This document shows positions 25,601-38,524 of a DNA stretch of 64,000 nt, one piece after another. Both the position numbers and the translations under genes were made by a program. The notes under the pieces are model-generated. The model searched no databases and was not told the DNA's origin. It saw nothing but the letters and a program-made list of their open reading frames with translations. This DNA comes from Sisyra terminalis (taxonomy: Eukaryota; Arthropoda; Insecta; Neuroptera; Sisyridae). Location of the stretch: positions 35,727,701 to 35,791,700 of the forward strand of contig OY292275.1 of NCBI GenBank assembly GCA_958496175.1. The letters are read 5' to 3'. Position 1 is the first letter of the stretch; each line of letters opens with the position of its first letter.

Positions 25601-26099
25601 CATTGTTAACGAAACGTTAATTAATTTATTTTCTTGCAAAAAGTAGTCTTTATCAGAAATATGTTATGCAGATTTACTTGTTCACTGGTTAAAAGTGGGT
25701 GGATCGAGATCATATGTTATCTGGTACAAAATAATAAATTATACGATCATTGCAAACTAATTTATCACACCGACTCTTGTAAATATTTTTGGAATTTTCA
25801 AGTATTGTAGAAGCTTTAGAAGTCACGACAAAACTAATATATGATTGCTAAAAATATTAAATGATGAAATTCGCAATTTCGTTTTTAAGTTATTTTTAAA
25901 GAGTATCATTACGTCTTGTTTTAGGTAGACCGTTTTTTTGACGTAATAATAATATGCTTATTTAAAAAACAAGATGAACAATTCAATATATTTTAGTAGG
26001 TTATAAGTTGCAAAAATTCATCGTTTTAAATTAGTTATAAAGACTAGAATATGTACATTTTGTTGTCATAAAATTGCCTTTTGTAAAAATATATATATA
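19699..26099. other. Gene-free DNA, probably Shroom 5' intron
   Basis: I see no host exon here. The Shroom acceptor (CTTTACAG at 19706-19699, minus) abuts the left end. About 21361-21478 is the inverted relative of the repeat at 13745-13990. Short open frames in the stretch have no family resemblance and no splice-bounded structure. Confidence 0.55.
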
Positions 26100-26640
26100 G
26101 TGACGTGACGGTATTTTCACTTATGAAAATCAACGTTCTGTGATAAATATTTTGAGAAAATTACGTGAATTTTATGGTTTACATAATCGTCCATCTGAAA
26201 GCACTATAGGTCGAATTATTAAAAAATTTCAAGAGACCAGTTCGGTGAAAGTTCAGAAAACTGAAAAATGCAATCGTAGCAGTCGTTCACTAGAAAATAT
26301 TGATGTGGTTATAGATTCATTGGAATCTCATCAAATGAATTGATCTAGACGAATTTTGGTTTCAACAGGATGGCGTTACACCTCTTTTTGCTAACGAAAC
26401 AATCACTTTATTGCGTATCAAATTTTCAGGACGTCTTACAGCAGAAATAGTGATGTTAATTGGCCACCAAGATCATGAGATGTATCACTTTTGGATTACT
26501 TTTTTTGGAGTTACGAGAAAGCCAGGTCTATACGAAGAATCAAATCGATCCCTGAACTTAAGGATGAAGTTATTCGTGTCATTGGTAGAGCCTCATTTAT
26601 TAAGAGGAGGCTATTTGGCAGATATTGTTTTTCGTATATA
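26100..26640 (+). pseudogene. Mariner/Tc1-type transposase relic, internally deleted
   Basis: 26116-26340 encodes the N-terminal helix-turn-helix region (YENQRSVINILRKL, YGLHNRPSESTIGRIIKKF) typical of insect mariner-like transposases. After a stop, 26345 onward resumes near the second catalytic Asp (FWFQQDGVTP, then NETITLLRIKFSGRL). It then shifts frame into a WPPRS...LDYFFWSYEK block that contains a stop where the family has Cys. About 150 residues, including the first catalytic Asp, are missing. It is clearly dead. No confident inverted repeats were found. Confidence 0.8.
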
Positions 26641-28200
26641 AATTTCATAACTTATACTTCAATTACCAATAAAAGGTTTTTGAAAATGAATGGAAATTAT
26701 ATGTTTTATTTATTCTAAAAAAAATGCACAATTTGATGCATCCTTTACTTTGATGATAATCATAATTTATAAAATTTAAATGATGCACTTACAATTTTTA
26801 GAGTAAACTAAAATAAGTTTCTTTCAATTGTTAGGGGAAAAATGTAAAAGTGAATGTTAAAATATTTACAATCAAAGAAAAGCAATAAGTTAGTTAAAAG
26901 ACAGATTCATCCGTTAATGAAAGTAACAAACGTTGACAGTAAAAATATCTTCAGCAGAAACTAATAAATTTTTATTGAAATTTATCAGGGAAGCCTTGAC
27001 TTTACTTAATTTCTTGTTTCAACAAGAAAATATCATTAAAAATAATTAAGATGTGTATTAACGATAACAGAGAATGAGATTAGCGATACGAAAACAACAT
27101 ATTGTTACATGCAATATCCTACGTACTATCGTATGGACTTGAACAACCTTGCGTACTATGAATGCAAGTAGAAATGAAAATGATACAGCTAGATAATTTA
27201 CAATCTTACAACTTTATATGAACAATTAAAAATGTCTAGAGCCGTTTGCCCTTCACCTAAACTATTTTATGTTTCCCACTATTTGTTATTTAAGCACAAA
27301 AAAATCTACTCAAAGAACATTCTGAGGACTAAGACAACCAACCGGATGTCCTTGTACCTGACTGACATAATAATGAACAAAACTAATTTTCAAGCTTTAT
27401 CGTTGTCATTTTAGAGACAATTCATAATTCTCTCTTCCAATCAGAAGGTACTACCAGTAATTGATTGCAAGTGAAATTGTCAATCTAAATAACAAGAAAG
27501 TTTTTGACTTATAGTCATAAGAAAAGAGAAAGATTGCTTTCGATTTTGGAGTGATAAATATAGAATTAGGTTTTTATGTTTGATATTTACGGTATTTTCA
27601 CCTTTGAATATGTTACAGTTAGTAATGGCTGAAGGTTGAATTTTCAATACTTTAATTATCGAATAATTTGCAGCTGTCATACTTCTTTATGAAGCTGGAA
27701 GAAAAAACTTGATAAAAACAAGAACTATAGGGCATGTGGTCGATAGACAGCATTTTCTAAAACATTATATTTTTTATTACGGTCAGTTTGATTGAGATAG
27801 TATAATATACAAATGATTTCAAGAACTTAGGGTTTGTTAGCTAAATTTTCAATTTGGATTTTCAATGAAGTTAATTATGTATCTACCTATATTTCAATTT
27901 TCAATAGCACCAACAACATATAAACCAACAACAATAATAAAATTTATGGACAAAAGAAATAAAACTCAGTAAAACTTGTACAATATTTAACTGTGAAAAT
28001 AACTGCTATAAAAATATTGTAAAAATACCAAACGTGTAACTGGATTTTCTTTCATTGTAAGTGAAAAAAAAAATTGACCAATTCTACTGGAAAAACTTTT
28101 TAATTCAGTTTAAACAAAATTGAGTATATGATCGGATATAGACGTTTTTTTGTTTTGAAGAGTAATTCAAGGTATTAAATATTGATTTTACTTAAATATT
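26641..28200. other. Gene-free AT-rich stretch
   Basis: Nothing recognised beyond simple AT-rich sequence; short frames at 27232-27414 (+) and 27480-27680 (-) look random. Confidence 0.55.
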
Positions 28201-28488
28201 TTAACCCTTTGCACTCGAGTATATCCTTTCATGTTATATTGAAGTTTATTAGTGCTTACGTGGATCATACTTTACATTATCGTATTGTAAAAAATTATAA
28301 AAAGTTAAACATTGATTTTTTTTGCAAATATAGGTACATTTTTTGATGCCAATATTATAACAATACTATATTTGGTTTGAAAACTATTCTGAATAATCTG
28401 AGGGTTTATAAATGTACGTTTCTGTTACAAATTAGAGCCGAATGGCTAATAACCTGTGTACAGAATCGTTCCGAGTGCAAAGAAATAA
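28201..28488. mobile_element. piggyBac-like MITE, degenerate right flank
   Basis: Starts TTAACCCTTTGCACTCG (28201-28217). It ends with CGAGTGCAAAGAAATAA (28472-28488), the inverted match with its terminal GGGTTAA eroded. TTAACCCTTTGCACTC-type ends are typical of non-autonomous piggyBac relatives. No coding. Confidence 0.65.
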
Positions 28489-28675
28489 TGAAAATTGTAC
28501 AAAAATACATTTTTTGTTGAACATTTCACTGATATTTAAAACAACCGAAACTATCGTGACATTAGAAAGATAACAGTGTCCAAATCAAATTTCATGAATA
28601 ATGGAAGCTGTATCTATTTCATTAGATGTCAATAGATGAGCCTAACGTAAAGTCTGATTCATTAATTATTAGTAG

Positions 28676-28880
28676 TAACACCCCGTGAAATATTCACAAC
28701 CCAACACTAACAACTGACAAATGTTAAAAAATTGGTAATTGAATGAAATAAAAATGACAGTTGAAACCAAAACAACAATCAATTAATTCAAATTTGAAAC
28801 AATAATTGTATTTCACTCATATATATATATGTGTTAACAATCTTTCGTCTTTGTCTTTACCAAAATGCATACGTTTGTTT
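28676..28880 (+). repeat. Unnamed dispersed repeat, copy 1
   Basis: Begins near CCGTGAAATATTCACAACC and continues through ACACTAACA, ACTGACAAA, ATGACAGTTGAAA, CAACAATCA, TGTGTT and CTTTGTCTTTACC. The same ordered blocks recur at 50868-51095 and 51110-51290. No coding and no clear terminal repeats; the class is unknown. Confidence 0.75.
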
Positions 28881-28911
28881 GTTATTATATTGATAACAAA
28901 AATACGCGTAA

Positions 28912-29080
28912 GCCCAGGTGGCCGAGTGGACAAGGTGGCCACTCCAAAACTAGTAGGTGTTGGAGACGATTCTCGAATCGAGCAAATTTTCGATATTTCT
29001 CGATTTACGGATTTTTATTAGCCCTAGAGTTGCTAAAGACCTTGGTAGTTATAAATCGACGTTAAACAACAATAAAAAAT
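28912..29080 (+). mobile_element. tRNA-derived SINE, longest copy
   Basis: The head GCCCAGGTGGCCGAGTGG holds a perfect pol III A box, TGGCCGAGTGG (28919-28929). A degenerate B-box-like ATTCTCGAATCG follows about 50 nt later. The body continues with CGATTTACGG, TATTAGCCCTAGAG, TTGGTAGTTATAAA and an A/C-rich AACAACAATAAA tail. The same body recurs in four other places in the window, so this is a SINE and not a tRNA gene. No foldable acceptor stem was found. Confidence 0.8.
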
Positions 29081-31614
29081 ATAGTTAAAAATGTAAGATT
29101 AATGACTTTTTGATATAAATTTAGCTTGATTAAAAATTATAGTTTGCTAGCCCGTTTATGATATTTCACAAGCTTCATTTAAGACATTCTTTATTACGAG
29201 AATTTAGAAAAAATCTTCATTGTTTTCATATTGAATGAAAGCATTAAGAAAATATGCCCATTCAATTGACGTACACTTTTTGAAAGAAATTACTTATAAT
29301 TACTATTTGTATACTTTGATAATAACTTATGAGTACAAATAAATTGTTAATCGGAAGGTCAAAACTTTTATAATTATTTGACAAAAATAATTATTACAAG
29401 ATCATTACTATAGCTCAAAAGAGAATTGAAAAAAATGCAATAAGTGCCGAAACAGGTATAAAGTATGTAAGTATAGTACACATTATAGGTGTTTCAATCG
29501 TGAGAAAAAATTTTCGACGCTTTACAAAGAGTTTATTGTATGTTAACTAGACATTTGTAAGAAGAATGTTAGTAAGTTTTATGCAAAGGTAGTCGTGTTG
29601 GAATGTACTTGAGTAATAAAAATCATTATTTACACCTAAAAAAGAAGAATACTAGTTTCTTCTATAGTTATTAGTGAAAATTTGCAGGCTATATTTTTTC
29701 ACCTAAAGAATATAATACAATACAACATTGACAATTATAACAGAAATAATATCTAACGAAAATTAACATAAAATTTAATTTTCTAAAAATCAAAATATTC
29801 GTCACCATAAAACTATAGAGTCATTTCCGGTTATGTAATTATAGTTTTTGTTAACATAAAACACGCACTTTTTTCAGAGTAATTTACTTTAAATTACTTA
29901 TTTATTCCATTTTTCTGGTTAATGTTTTTGGGGTTTTCGACCCGAAATAATATTATTTTAAACTTTCCACTGATTACAGTTTTAATCTTTTCGTTTTCAT
30001 CGAATAAAGTTACTGAATGATAGCTATCATGGCATATTTAAACGCTGAAGAAACATTGTTGAATGTTATGAATTAACTGCCCGCATAAACATTTATTTTA
30101 TGAATCGAAGCATAATAAACTCATGTTGTACCATGAGTGTAATTATTTTTGTACAATAGTTTTTGAAGATTAAAAAAGCTTAAGATAAAATAGTCATTTA
30201 CTTAAAAATAAAAACTATTTTTGAGAACACAATGTTGGCCTTGATGAATTTTTAACTTTGAACATACCAAGTGTATGATTATTCGCTTCGTCAAGTGAAA
30301 AATTGTAGTTTTCCTTCAAGTATTTCGGTAAAATTGTTGATGGCAACAAACCAATAGAGTAATTCATTTTAATGCTGTTTTCATGTTAGCTATTTGGTAC
30401 AGGTACTAATTGTATTTCACAGTCGAAATTCCACTTTTTGTGTTCCTTTAGACGTAATGAAAATCAAAATGCCATTAACATGTTAAGAATTTTTCCTATT
30501 ACGTTATTCAGCCATCTGCTAATTCAATATGAATTGACTTCTAACGAATAATACGGAAGAACAAATTACGATTGGAATGTATTAAAAAATAGTCTTAATT
30601 CATAAGTAACGTAACTTTTATTGGCTAATAGAAAAGAATACATATGAAGAAAGTTGTGAAGTTTAAATTAAAAATCAAATTTTTAACCTTTGTCGAAACT
30701 CTATACCCTTTAACGTGCCATAAACAAAGAATGCATTCTTTGGAATATTATATTTTATAAGAAAATTTTTTAATAATTCAGTTTTGCACAGTAACTGACA
30801 AATAATTGAGTTAAAAAATTTTTTTAATAAGAAATAAAATATAAAAAATATAGAACATATATGCTAGTAAGAGTATTTTAACCGTTGATCTTTGAGAACC
30901 AAATATCCACTTTGTTTTAAGCTTATTCAAACGACAGTTATTTGAAAATATCATTTGAATGAAACACAAAGACCATTTTTATGATGACTTTGAGAATACA
31001 ATTTATTTATTTAAACCATTTTTATTGTTATTGTTTAATAATAAACCGAAGTGCATTATGCTGATTATGTATAACTCGGACAATTTTCAATCAAATTTTC
31101 AATTGTTATCATTGTTCAGATTACGTGGGTTTTACTACCACTAAAGAATGGTGTTTGAAGAAAGATATTCAAAACATTATTATTTTAACAACATCTGAAT
31201 GATTTAAGATACATTTTCAATGTTATTATGTGAAAAGATGACAGTAATGTTTGTTTTAGAAGGATGGAATATGTACAAAGCACTAAGGAATCAGGTGTGG
31301 AAGTTATATTTCATTCTTAAACAACCTAATGGAAAAATGATGAACTGGACAAACAAAACTTATTTGAACATCAATTGAAAATATGAAACTAAAATGTAAA
31401 TTTAGTAAGTCTAAAATAAATTTTTCAATATATGGTTTTTAAACAAAAACACCCTAACACTCTAATGAAAATTTTGAATATTTCAGAGTGGAGCGTTACA
31501 AACAAATGGATTTTGAATTCGAATAAAATGAAGAAAAATAAGAAATAATCAAAAATTATTTTTCCTTATTCTGTGCAATGGGAAATTTGAATTTAAATGG
31601 TTCTGAATAAGGTA
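29081..31614. other. Gene-free AT-rich stretch
   Basis: No gene, repeat or element end that I can support. Confidence 0.5.
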
Positions 31615-31765
31615 TCACTTAAATGATGTCCCTGGGAGCCCACACACTGAATACGCCTTTTCCTGATTTTTTTGTACACTCTTCCGAGCATTGGCATGGA
31701 AATATCGATGATTTTGGCACGAATATAGTTCTTGAGGGGGGTTCTATGAGTAGTACTGTACTCCT
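31615..31765 (-). pseudogene. C-terminal fragment of a mariner-like transposase
   Basis: Read on the minus strand, the frame containing HRTPLKNYIRAKI, SMPMLGRVYKKIRKRR and QCVGSQGHHL resembles the end of insect mariner-like transposases (…R…CI..NG.HFE). This is not the frame of the longest local ORF (31619-31807). It is a small relic without the catalytic region. Confidence 0.45.
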
Positions 31766-32389
31766 GTACTCTGAGTGTGTAGCATTGATGATTTTCACAT
31801 GAACCAAATAAGGATTAGATGATTTTTTGGCAAATCATCATTTTATTATAACGTTCGTGTTTAAACTTAAGAAAATTCGGGATAAAGTAATTTTTACAAA
31901 TAAGTTACATTTAAAAATTTCTTTGATAACATTTGTATTGTACGTGCACATTACATGAATATATATAGTTGTGAATTATCTGTTGAATTTATAGTATATA
32001 AAATATGCAATGCTAACTTTGGTTAGCCAAAGTAAACTTTGCAGAAATAGCAACTGTAGCAGATTTTGGACTTAACATATAGTGATAATAAGAATGTTTA
32101 TTTGAAATTTTCCTTTATTTTTAATTTACATTAATATTTACTTTACTAATATGCTACTCCAATTAAAAGTAGTTATTAGCGACCGTTAATGTGTATTGTT
32201 CTCATGTTTTCAAAAAAGTTGTAATTTTATAATTTAACGGGGGGGAGGTATTGATATTTCTCAAAAAGATTTTGCTATAAGAAAAACACGAGAAGCAGAT
32301 TTTTAAATAATGAAAGAATTTAAAGGTGAACTTTGACTTTTGACCAATTTTCTTGACTAATGACGAAAATAAAGGGCGGTGAATTTCCG
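31766..32389. other. Gene-free stretch
   Basis: Nothing recognised apart from a G run (GGGGGGG at about 32240) and AT-rich sequence. Confidence 0.5.
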
Positions 32390-32427
32390 GTTGGCCCTGA
32401 GCGGCGAAATCACACGCTACGCCACTG
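32390..32427 (-). repeat. Terminal fragment of a CAGTGGCGTAGCG-type MITE
   Basis: On the minus strand it starts CAGTGGCGTAGCGTG and runs into TTTCGCCGC. This matches the left end of the element at 38525-38688 (TAGTGTAGCGTG...TTTCGCCGCC). The other end was not found, so it is a fragment. Confidence 0.5.
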
Positions 32428-34871
32428 TCAGCAGAACTTTTTATTTTTCAAATATATTCCTAATTGTCGTTTTTACTTTTTACAAAATCAAATTGCTGAA
32501 TTATGTATATTTCGCGTGGACTTCTATCATAGTTTACACAATTAAGTAACAAATGGAAAATTTTTCGGAATGCCATTTAGAAGAATGATGTCATTTTACC
32601 TTCATATAAAAATTAAGTAATCCGGAAATTAAATAACCGACATTTTGGTGTAAATAAATTAAAATAAAATTTATCATAAACAAATAAACTTTAATATTTC
32701 GCTTATCCATCAATATGAAACTTGATTCAAATGAAAATAAAAAAAGAAAGGAAAATTACCTTTTGGATGTAACAAAGAGATGAAAATGAATTATATATCT
32801 ACATGTAAAGGATTTATTTCATTACAAAAACAATTTTCACTTATCATAGAATATTGAGTTTGATGGTTGATTTCTTTAAAAGGAATTTTATTCATTCTCT
32901 CGGATTCATTGGGTGTATATTTTACAACAGGAAAAACATGTTTCCGTTGCACCATTTCAAAACAAAATTCTTGAGACTATTAAGGCAGATGCAAAAGATG
33001 ATGACGGGCATCTTAAGCGTATCATTGTTATTTTGTCATGGTTTCATTGCCACGATAATAATAACATTTTCGAAAGTACATCATCTTTCATAGGTTCAAA
33101 AAAGAAAAGTGAAACTGACCGTTAAAAATGGCAATAACAAAAAAAATAAAACGCAGTTTCATTAGGCGACAAGCTCTTCTTTTTTTCTATACACCAGCGC
33201 TTTTAAACTACCATAATAGATAAATTACAGCTTAGTTCGTATCTAATTGTAATTGTACAGTTGTAACTGTTACGTACATTGAATTTATTTGAAAGAGTTT
33301 AATCGGAAGTATTAATTTATCACTGATATTATTTTTACTTTATACAACTGTCAATTAAGATAAGTAAAAATCAAATAGAAGAATGAGGTAGATACTTCTA
33401 GTTCTGTGAATTTGATTTCCTCTTTTCGTTCGACGACAGGTTGGTCTCGTTTATATGATAATTGTTACATTTTCTTTCCTTGGAAAATAACTGTCAATGA
33501 TATAGTTCTCAAATAAATTTATACTTTTAGTGCTTACTCTGAATTTTTATTCTTCATTGAAGATATTTTAACTGTTATCTATTTCTAGTTACTTCCATTA
33601 CTAGAACAATAAACTTGTCGAAATATTTAAGGTCAGAAATTTAAACAAAGTTCTCAAACCCTAATTTAGCCCTCTTATAGTGTGTGAAATTAACTAAAAG
33701 AAGTGGAAAACCTTAATACAAACAATATCTAAGTAATTCAACATTAGTGGATTCCAAAATATCTTTGAAACTTTTATAAATAACGTGAATTTTCTTATGT
33801 ATGGAAATTAAAAGTATTTCTTATAATACATATTTAAAAAAAGAAAGAACATCAATTGATTAAAATAACATACAACTCAAACATTCATTATTTTAATAAT
33901 TAATGGAATATATAGAGATTGCCTGATGTTTTATAATATAATTTCCCGTTGTCAAGTAACCGTTGTTTGGTACAACGAAATCTTTACTTGTTTTTATAAT
34001 ATATGAATGTAAGCTATCATAATATAGTTATTCCCACGATTGCAAATTAATTTAATATTGAAATGAATGCATATAAATTATAAGCCACGGCAGCTACTAT
34101 TTTTGTATAAATAACAACATAAAAAGTATAAGATTCAACAAAAATAATAATGATCTATTTAGATTTCTGTAATCATTTTGTTATAGGTATATTAAAAACT
34201 TATTTTTTTTTTTACAAAAAGGCATATACTTCAAGGCATATTTTTAATTTTTACTACAAAAAACGTTAAAGTTTAATATAACTTAGAAAGTTACAACTAT
34301 AATGGTAAAGTCAAGGCTTGAAAGATTCATTGTGTTACTCTATTTGTTGAGATAATACGTTATACAAAGCTCTGGGTCGACAAGTTTTGATTTTCTTTAA
34401 AAAAATATATATATGTATCCTTCAAAAGAAATATGTAAATTTAATTTTATAAATGGAATTGATACATGCTTGAACAAAAAAAATATAACAAATTATTTGT
34501 TCTCATTTTGAAAGAGATAACTTGGCAATCAATTATGTATACACATGTAATATAAACATAATTCGTGCGTCATTACATTTTTAATAACAAAGATATAAAA
34601 AATCTTTTATTGGAAATTAATTTTCCATTATAAATAATTTTTCCAATATTTAAGATGAAATTTATTATTTGGTTATTAGCAACAATTATAAAATATTTGA
34701 TAATTTTTTTTTCAATTTTTAGTAAAAAATTGTAATTCTATTCAATCCAATATAAATGTTGCTAATATTTTGCCAAATTTACAACAGTCGTTATAGTTTC
34801 ATCTTTAAATTCAGAGAAAAATTGTCTTATTAATATTTCTTTTATTATTTATGTTGAATGATTCATTTTTT
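32428..34871. other. Gene-free AT-rich stretch
   Basis: No gene or element recognised. The frames at 32854-33093 and 32913-33125 overlap each other and have no family resemblance. Confidence 0.5.
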
Positions 34872-35805
34872 CTTTTTTCATTGCACGTTTCAAAAATGGC
34901 TAGCGGTCATCGTCGGGTGGTATCTTTTTTAATGTTATTTATTATCCCTTTATAACTACCAAAGTCTTAAGCGAAGCTAGAATTGAAAAAAGTTCGTAAA
35001 TCAAGAAATAATAAAAATTAGATGGATGGACTAGAAGGGTGGTATTTTAATTTTGTCAATTTTTAATCAAATTTCATACAAAGTGTTTGTTGTAAATAAT
35101 TTGTCGTTAACGATATTGGTTGGATTAAGTTTGTGAACTTTATATGTTTCATATTCTTCATATGTGATCTTTTCTTGTAAATAAGTAGAGCTTTAAATTT
35201 GTTTCAAAATTTATGCATTTCTGATTTTCGTCGTGAAGATATTTTGTAAAATTTGAAGATGATGAACCAGGGTTTTTGGTTGTATTTGGTTGTATACTCC
35301 TTGTATATGTATGAAGTCCCGAAAGATTTTCTAGTTTAGTTCACATGACCCACATTTAATTTTATATACCTGTTCCTGTTTTATTTTACAGAGTGATTTT
35401 GTTGTTTTCCCATGGTTTGAGACTTTTGAGGATGTAGCTATTTGCCAAAAATGCGATGTTAACATTATTTTTCTTTAGGAAGTTGCGTTTGTAATTGGAA
35501 ATATATTGTGGTAACTTGGTTTTATATATTTTTTGTTTTTTCAAGTAGAATTGGGAGAAATGACTTTTTGATATACTTTGATATTATATAATCTATTATT
35601 GAGCTTTTGTATCCGTTGGTTATGGTTAAATGTGTTTAATTAGGTATGACGAATTCTTCTTCACGTGCTTTAGTGTTAAGAGGGAATTTCATTGCTCTGC
35701 ATAAGATGCTGTTGTAAGCTGCGATTTTATTATTATTTGCTGATAGGTCCTATTACCTTATAACCCGCACCTACATTAGTAGGAAAAAATAGTTTAATTA
35801 CAAAC
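34872..35805 (-). pseudogene. Penelope-like retroelement fragment (RT end plus GIY-YIG remnant)
   Basis: Minus-strand frames, broken by stops and shifts, give typical Penelope C-terminal blocks in order. These are KIAAYNSILCRAMKFPL and TNGYKSSIIDYIISKYI (near 35600-35740), VNIAFLANSYILKSLKP (near 35410-35465), then VYKIKCGSC (near 35345-35375), the start of a GIY-YIG endonuclease domain. A YETYKVHKL-like tail follows. At the 3' end, 34890-34918 resembles the hammerhead-like motif better preserved at 42737-42766. A SINE (34924-35036) interrupts it. It is dead: no frame is continuous. Confidence 0.75.
34924..35036 (-). mobile_element. 5'-truncated SINE inserted in the Penelope fragment
   Basis: On the minus strand the body has TTGATTTACG, GACTTTGGTAGTTATAAA and an ATAAATAACATTAAAAAAG tail, matching the SINE at 28912-29080. 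It is flanked by an exact 9-bp duplication, GGGTGGTAT (34915-34923 and 35037-35045). The pol III promoter head is missing. Confidence 0.78.
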
Positions 35806-35879
35806 AAAATATATTTCATTCTCTGGCATAGAATTGGGTTAACTTATTACTTTTACATAAAAAATCCGCAAAAAAAGAT

Positions 35880-36608
35880 ACGGCTGATTTACCTATCACT
35901 GACAAGTTGGTAATTGCAACGTACGCGGACGATACAGCGATCATGGCGACAGATCAATGCCCACAGGTTGCGACCGAAAAATTACAAAGGGCCCTCAACG
36001 ATTTGGAACCATGGCTTAATAAATGGCAAATAAAAGTCAATGAAGCCAAATCTGTTCATGTGACATTCACTACTCGGCGAGATACCTGTCCACCGGTATA
36101 CCTCAACAACCTTCAGGTGCCGCAGGTGACAGAAGTCAAGTATCTCGGAATGCACTTGGACAGAAGACTTACGTGGCGGAGACATATAGCTGCCAAAAGA
36201 GATCAGCTTAAAGCCAAATGCCGTCAACTGCAGTGGCTGATTGGTTGGAGGTCGCAATTGTCCCTGGACAATAAACTACTGATATACAAAGTAATTCTGA
36301 AGCCAGTCTGGACCTACGGCATCGAACTGTGGGGAACAACTAGCAACTCCAATGTGGATATCCTACAGCGCTTTCAGTCTAAGACACTCAGACTCATTAC
36401 GAACGCTCCATGGTATATCACTAACCACGACATACATAAAGACCTGAAGGTGACCACCGTGAGAGAAGAGATCGCCAGATTCAGCCAAAAATATCAAAAA
36501 AGACTGGAAGACCACGCCAATCATCTGGCGATCAGCCTACTTGACAACAGCGGAGAGAACAATAGACTGAAGCGCTACACGTTTCTGGAATTGCCTCACA
36601 GGGAGTAA
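35880..36608 (+). CDS. Jockey-clade reverse transcriptase, C-terminal part
   Basis: RNA-dependent DNA polymerase remnant of the LINE. The 242-residue frame is open from the insertion junction (so no native start) to TAA. The catalytic block TYADDTAIMA lies near the beginning. It is followed by the thumb region VKYLGMHLDRRLTWRRHI, LKPVWTYGIELWG and ITNAPWYITNHDIHKDL, which are typical of Jockey-clade ORF2 ends. Fingers, endonuclease and ORF1 are missing through 5' truncation, so it cannot move by itself. No frameshifts are visible. Confidence 0.88.
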   Translation, partial: TADLPITDKLVIATYADDTAIMATDQCPQVATEKLQRALNDLEPWLNKWQIKVNEAKSVHVTFTTRRDTCPPVYLNNLQVPQVTEVKYLGMHLDRRLTWRRHIAAKRDQLKAKCRQLQWLIGWRSQLSLDNKLLIYKVILKPVWTYGIELWGTTSNSNVDILQRFQSKTLRLITNAPWYITNHDIHKDLKVTTVREEIARFSQKYQKRLEDHANHLAISLLDNSGENNRLKRYTFLELPHRE

Positions 36609-36733
36609 GCTCAAGGAGCTTGATTTTGACTCAATAAAGAGTCAATATAGAGCGCGGACGTAGACCAGATTTGCTCATTGTCCAGGGACAGATTGCAAAT
36701 ATACAAAAACGGGGGAAAAAAAAAAAAAAAAAA
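35880..36733 (+). mobile_element. Recent 5'-truncated Jockey-type LINE
   Basis: The element starts in mid-reverse transcriptase, keeps an open frame to its stop, then a short 3' UTR and a poly(A) run (36716-36733). AAAAAAAGAT at 35870-35879 and again at 36727-36736 fits a target duplication, although A-richness makes its exact edge ambiguous. The segment is far less AT-rich than its surroundings, consistent with recent arrival. Confidence 0.85.
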
Positions 36734-38524
36734 GATCGACGTTCATTTTCATTACGATAAAAGCCAATATACGTTTGGCAATTTTTGTCACAGCCATCAC
36801 GTAATTGACAATTTTTTTACAACAAAACTGTAGCACGTTTTCATTTAAACTTTTAAATCAGTAGAACAAGGAGCTTAGCAAACACTAAATGACAATCGTA
36901 TCAAAGCTTAACTAATAAATACAAATTGAAGTACTTATATTATATTACTGAAATACTATCTTATCTCACTCGAATTTCTTCTACATATCTAATTAATTAA
37001 AATAAAATATGCATTCTTTTTTGGAGGACGTTATCTGAAGATAAAAATCTTAAACTTTTAAATTGGATACACCTAATAAAAAAAGGTGTTTTTATTAAAA
37101 AATTCTTTTTTCGCAAATTAATTTTTTGTGGGTATAGACTATAGATATATTCAAAATAGACAAAAATTCATTTTATTGTAACATAAACCAAGTTTTACGA
37201 CTAATAATATATAGGTATGCATTGAATTTTATGGTCTATTAATATCTCAGAGAAACAATTAGTGTTGACTAAGCATAAAATTGCAATTAAATTTATAAGA
37301 TTCTCACCTGAACGAAACAACAGCGACTCTAATAAATTTTATGAATGAATTTCAAAGTACAATAAGCCCAAAAACCTTGAACTCTTACGTAAAAAATATA
37401 ATTAAGATTTGGACGTGCTTTCTTCCCATAAAATCAAAGTTTTTTCCTTCTTAATTCATACGTACGGGCACATAGCTCATATTTATCATTATTATCTATA
37501 TTTCCACGTATAATTATCGCCGCTATTAAGTTTATAATTATATATTACAAGTAATTAAGAAAGAAAAATCTAAAAACTATGTAGATATCGAATGCAATTA
37601 TTTCAATCTGACCATCGTATTTTCAACAAAAGATCTCTAATATTTTAAAGAAATTCTTTTAATTTAATTTATTATAACCGCACTGATTGATTTATTTGCT
37701 GTTTTTACAATAAAGAAAAAAAAAGCTGAAGTTTCTTGAACTGAGTGTAACTGTTCATCATTGCTACATACAAATAATTTTATCATTCTCGTTGACGACA
37801 ACAAACATGATGTGCTAATGTTCTCTCTTCATACAACAATGTTAATTGTTCATCATAACAAGAAGTGTACAGTGGAAAGATCTACGTGTAACTTAAAAAA
37901 TTAACTCAAAATTAACATCGTACAATAAAATGTACCATACCATTTGTGAAGTTAAACGGCCTTGAAAACAATGTTCTTAATAATATGTACAATATCATTT
38001 ATTATATTTTACATACATATGAGTAAGAAATTCTATTGGAATGCGCTGAATTTTATATTTAAATTTGTTCAAATTGACCCTCAGTTACATTCAATGATTT
38101 TTTCGTGTTAAAATGTGCTGTTTTTTCGAAATAATATGACAGAAGTATGAAATAATATTTATTATGAACATTGTGATCTAATGTTATGAAAATTTCGAAA
38201 TGTATTTATATCAAATTTATAAATATAAAGTTATTTTTCAGTTTTTTACTGAATATACTTTAGCATCTTACCATCAGTAGTGAGAAGGAAATATTAAATA
38301 TTTATTATCATTAAATAATTTCAACAAATGAAAATCACATGATTTATTCTTGTAGTCAGGTACGAGTCTTTGCTTCACTCTGGACTAGTTATTACTAAAG
38401 ATTTTTAAACCTGAGTAAATGCGGAGATAGATTTTGTTCAGAAGAGGATAATTTTCGAGTGATTTTCCTATTTTTATAAAATTTATTCTTAACCAATAAT
38501 TTGTAAAGTTTTGGTATGTTATCT
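36734..38524. other. Gene-free AT-rich stretch
   Basis: Nothing recognised. Confidence 0.5.

Noticed and set aside
28912..28990. Possible tRNA-Ser/Leu gene (perfect A box)
   Set aside because: The B box is interrupted, no acceptor stem pairs, and the same 3' body recurs at four other loci; it is a SINE head.
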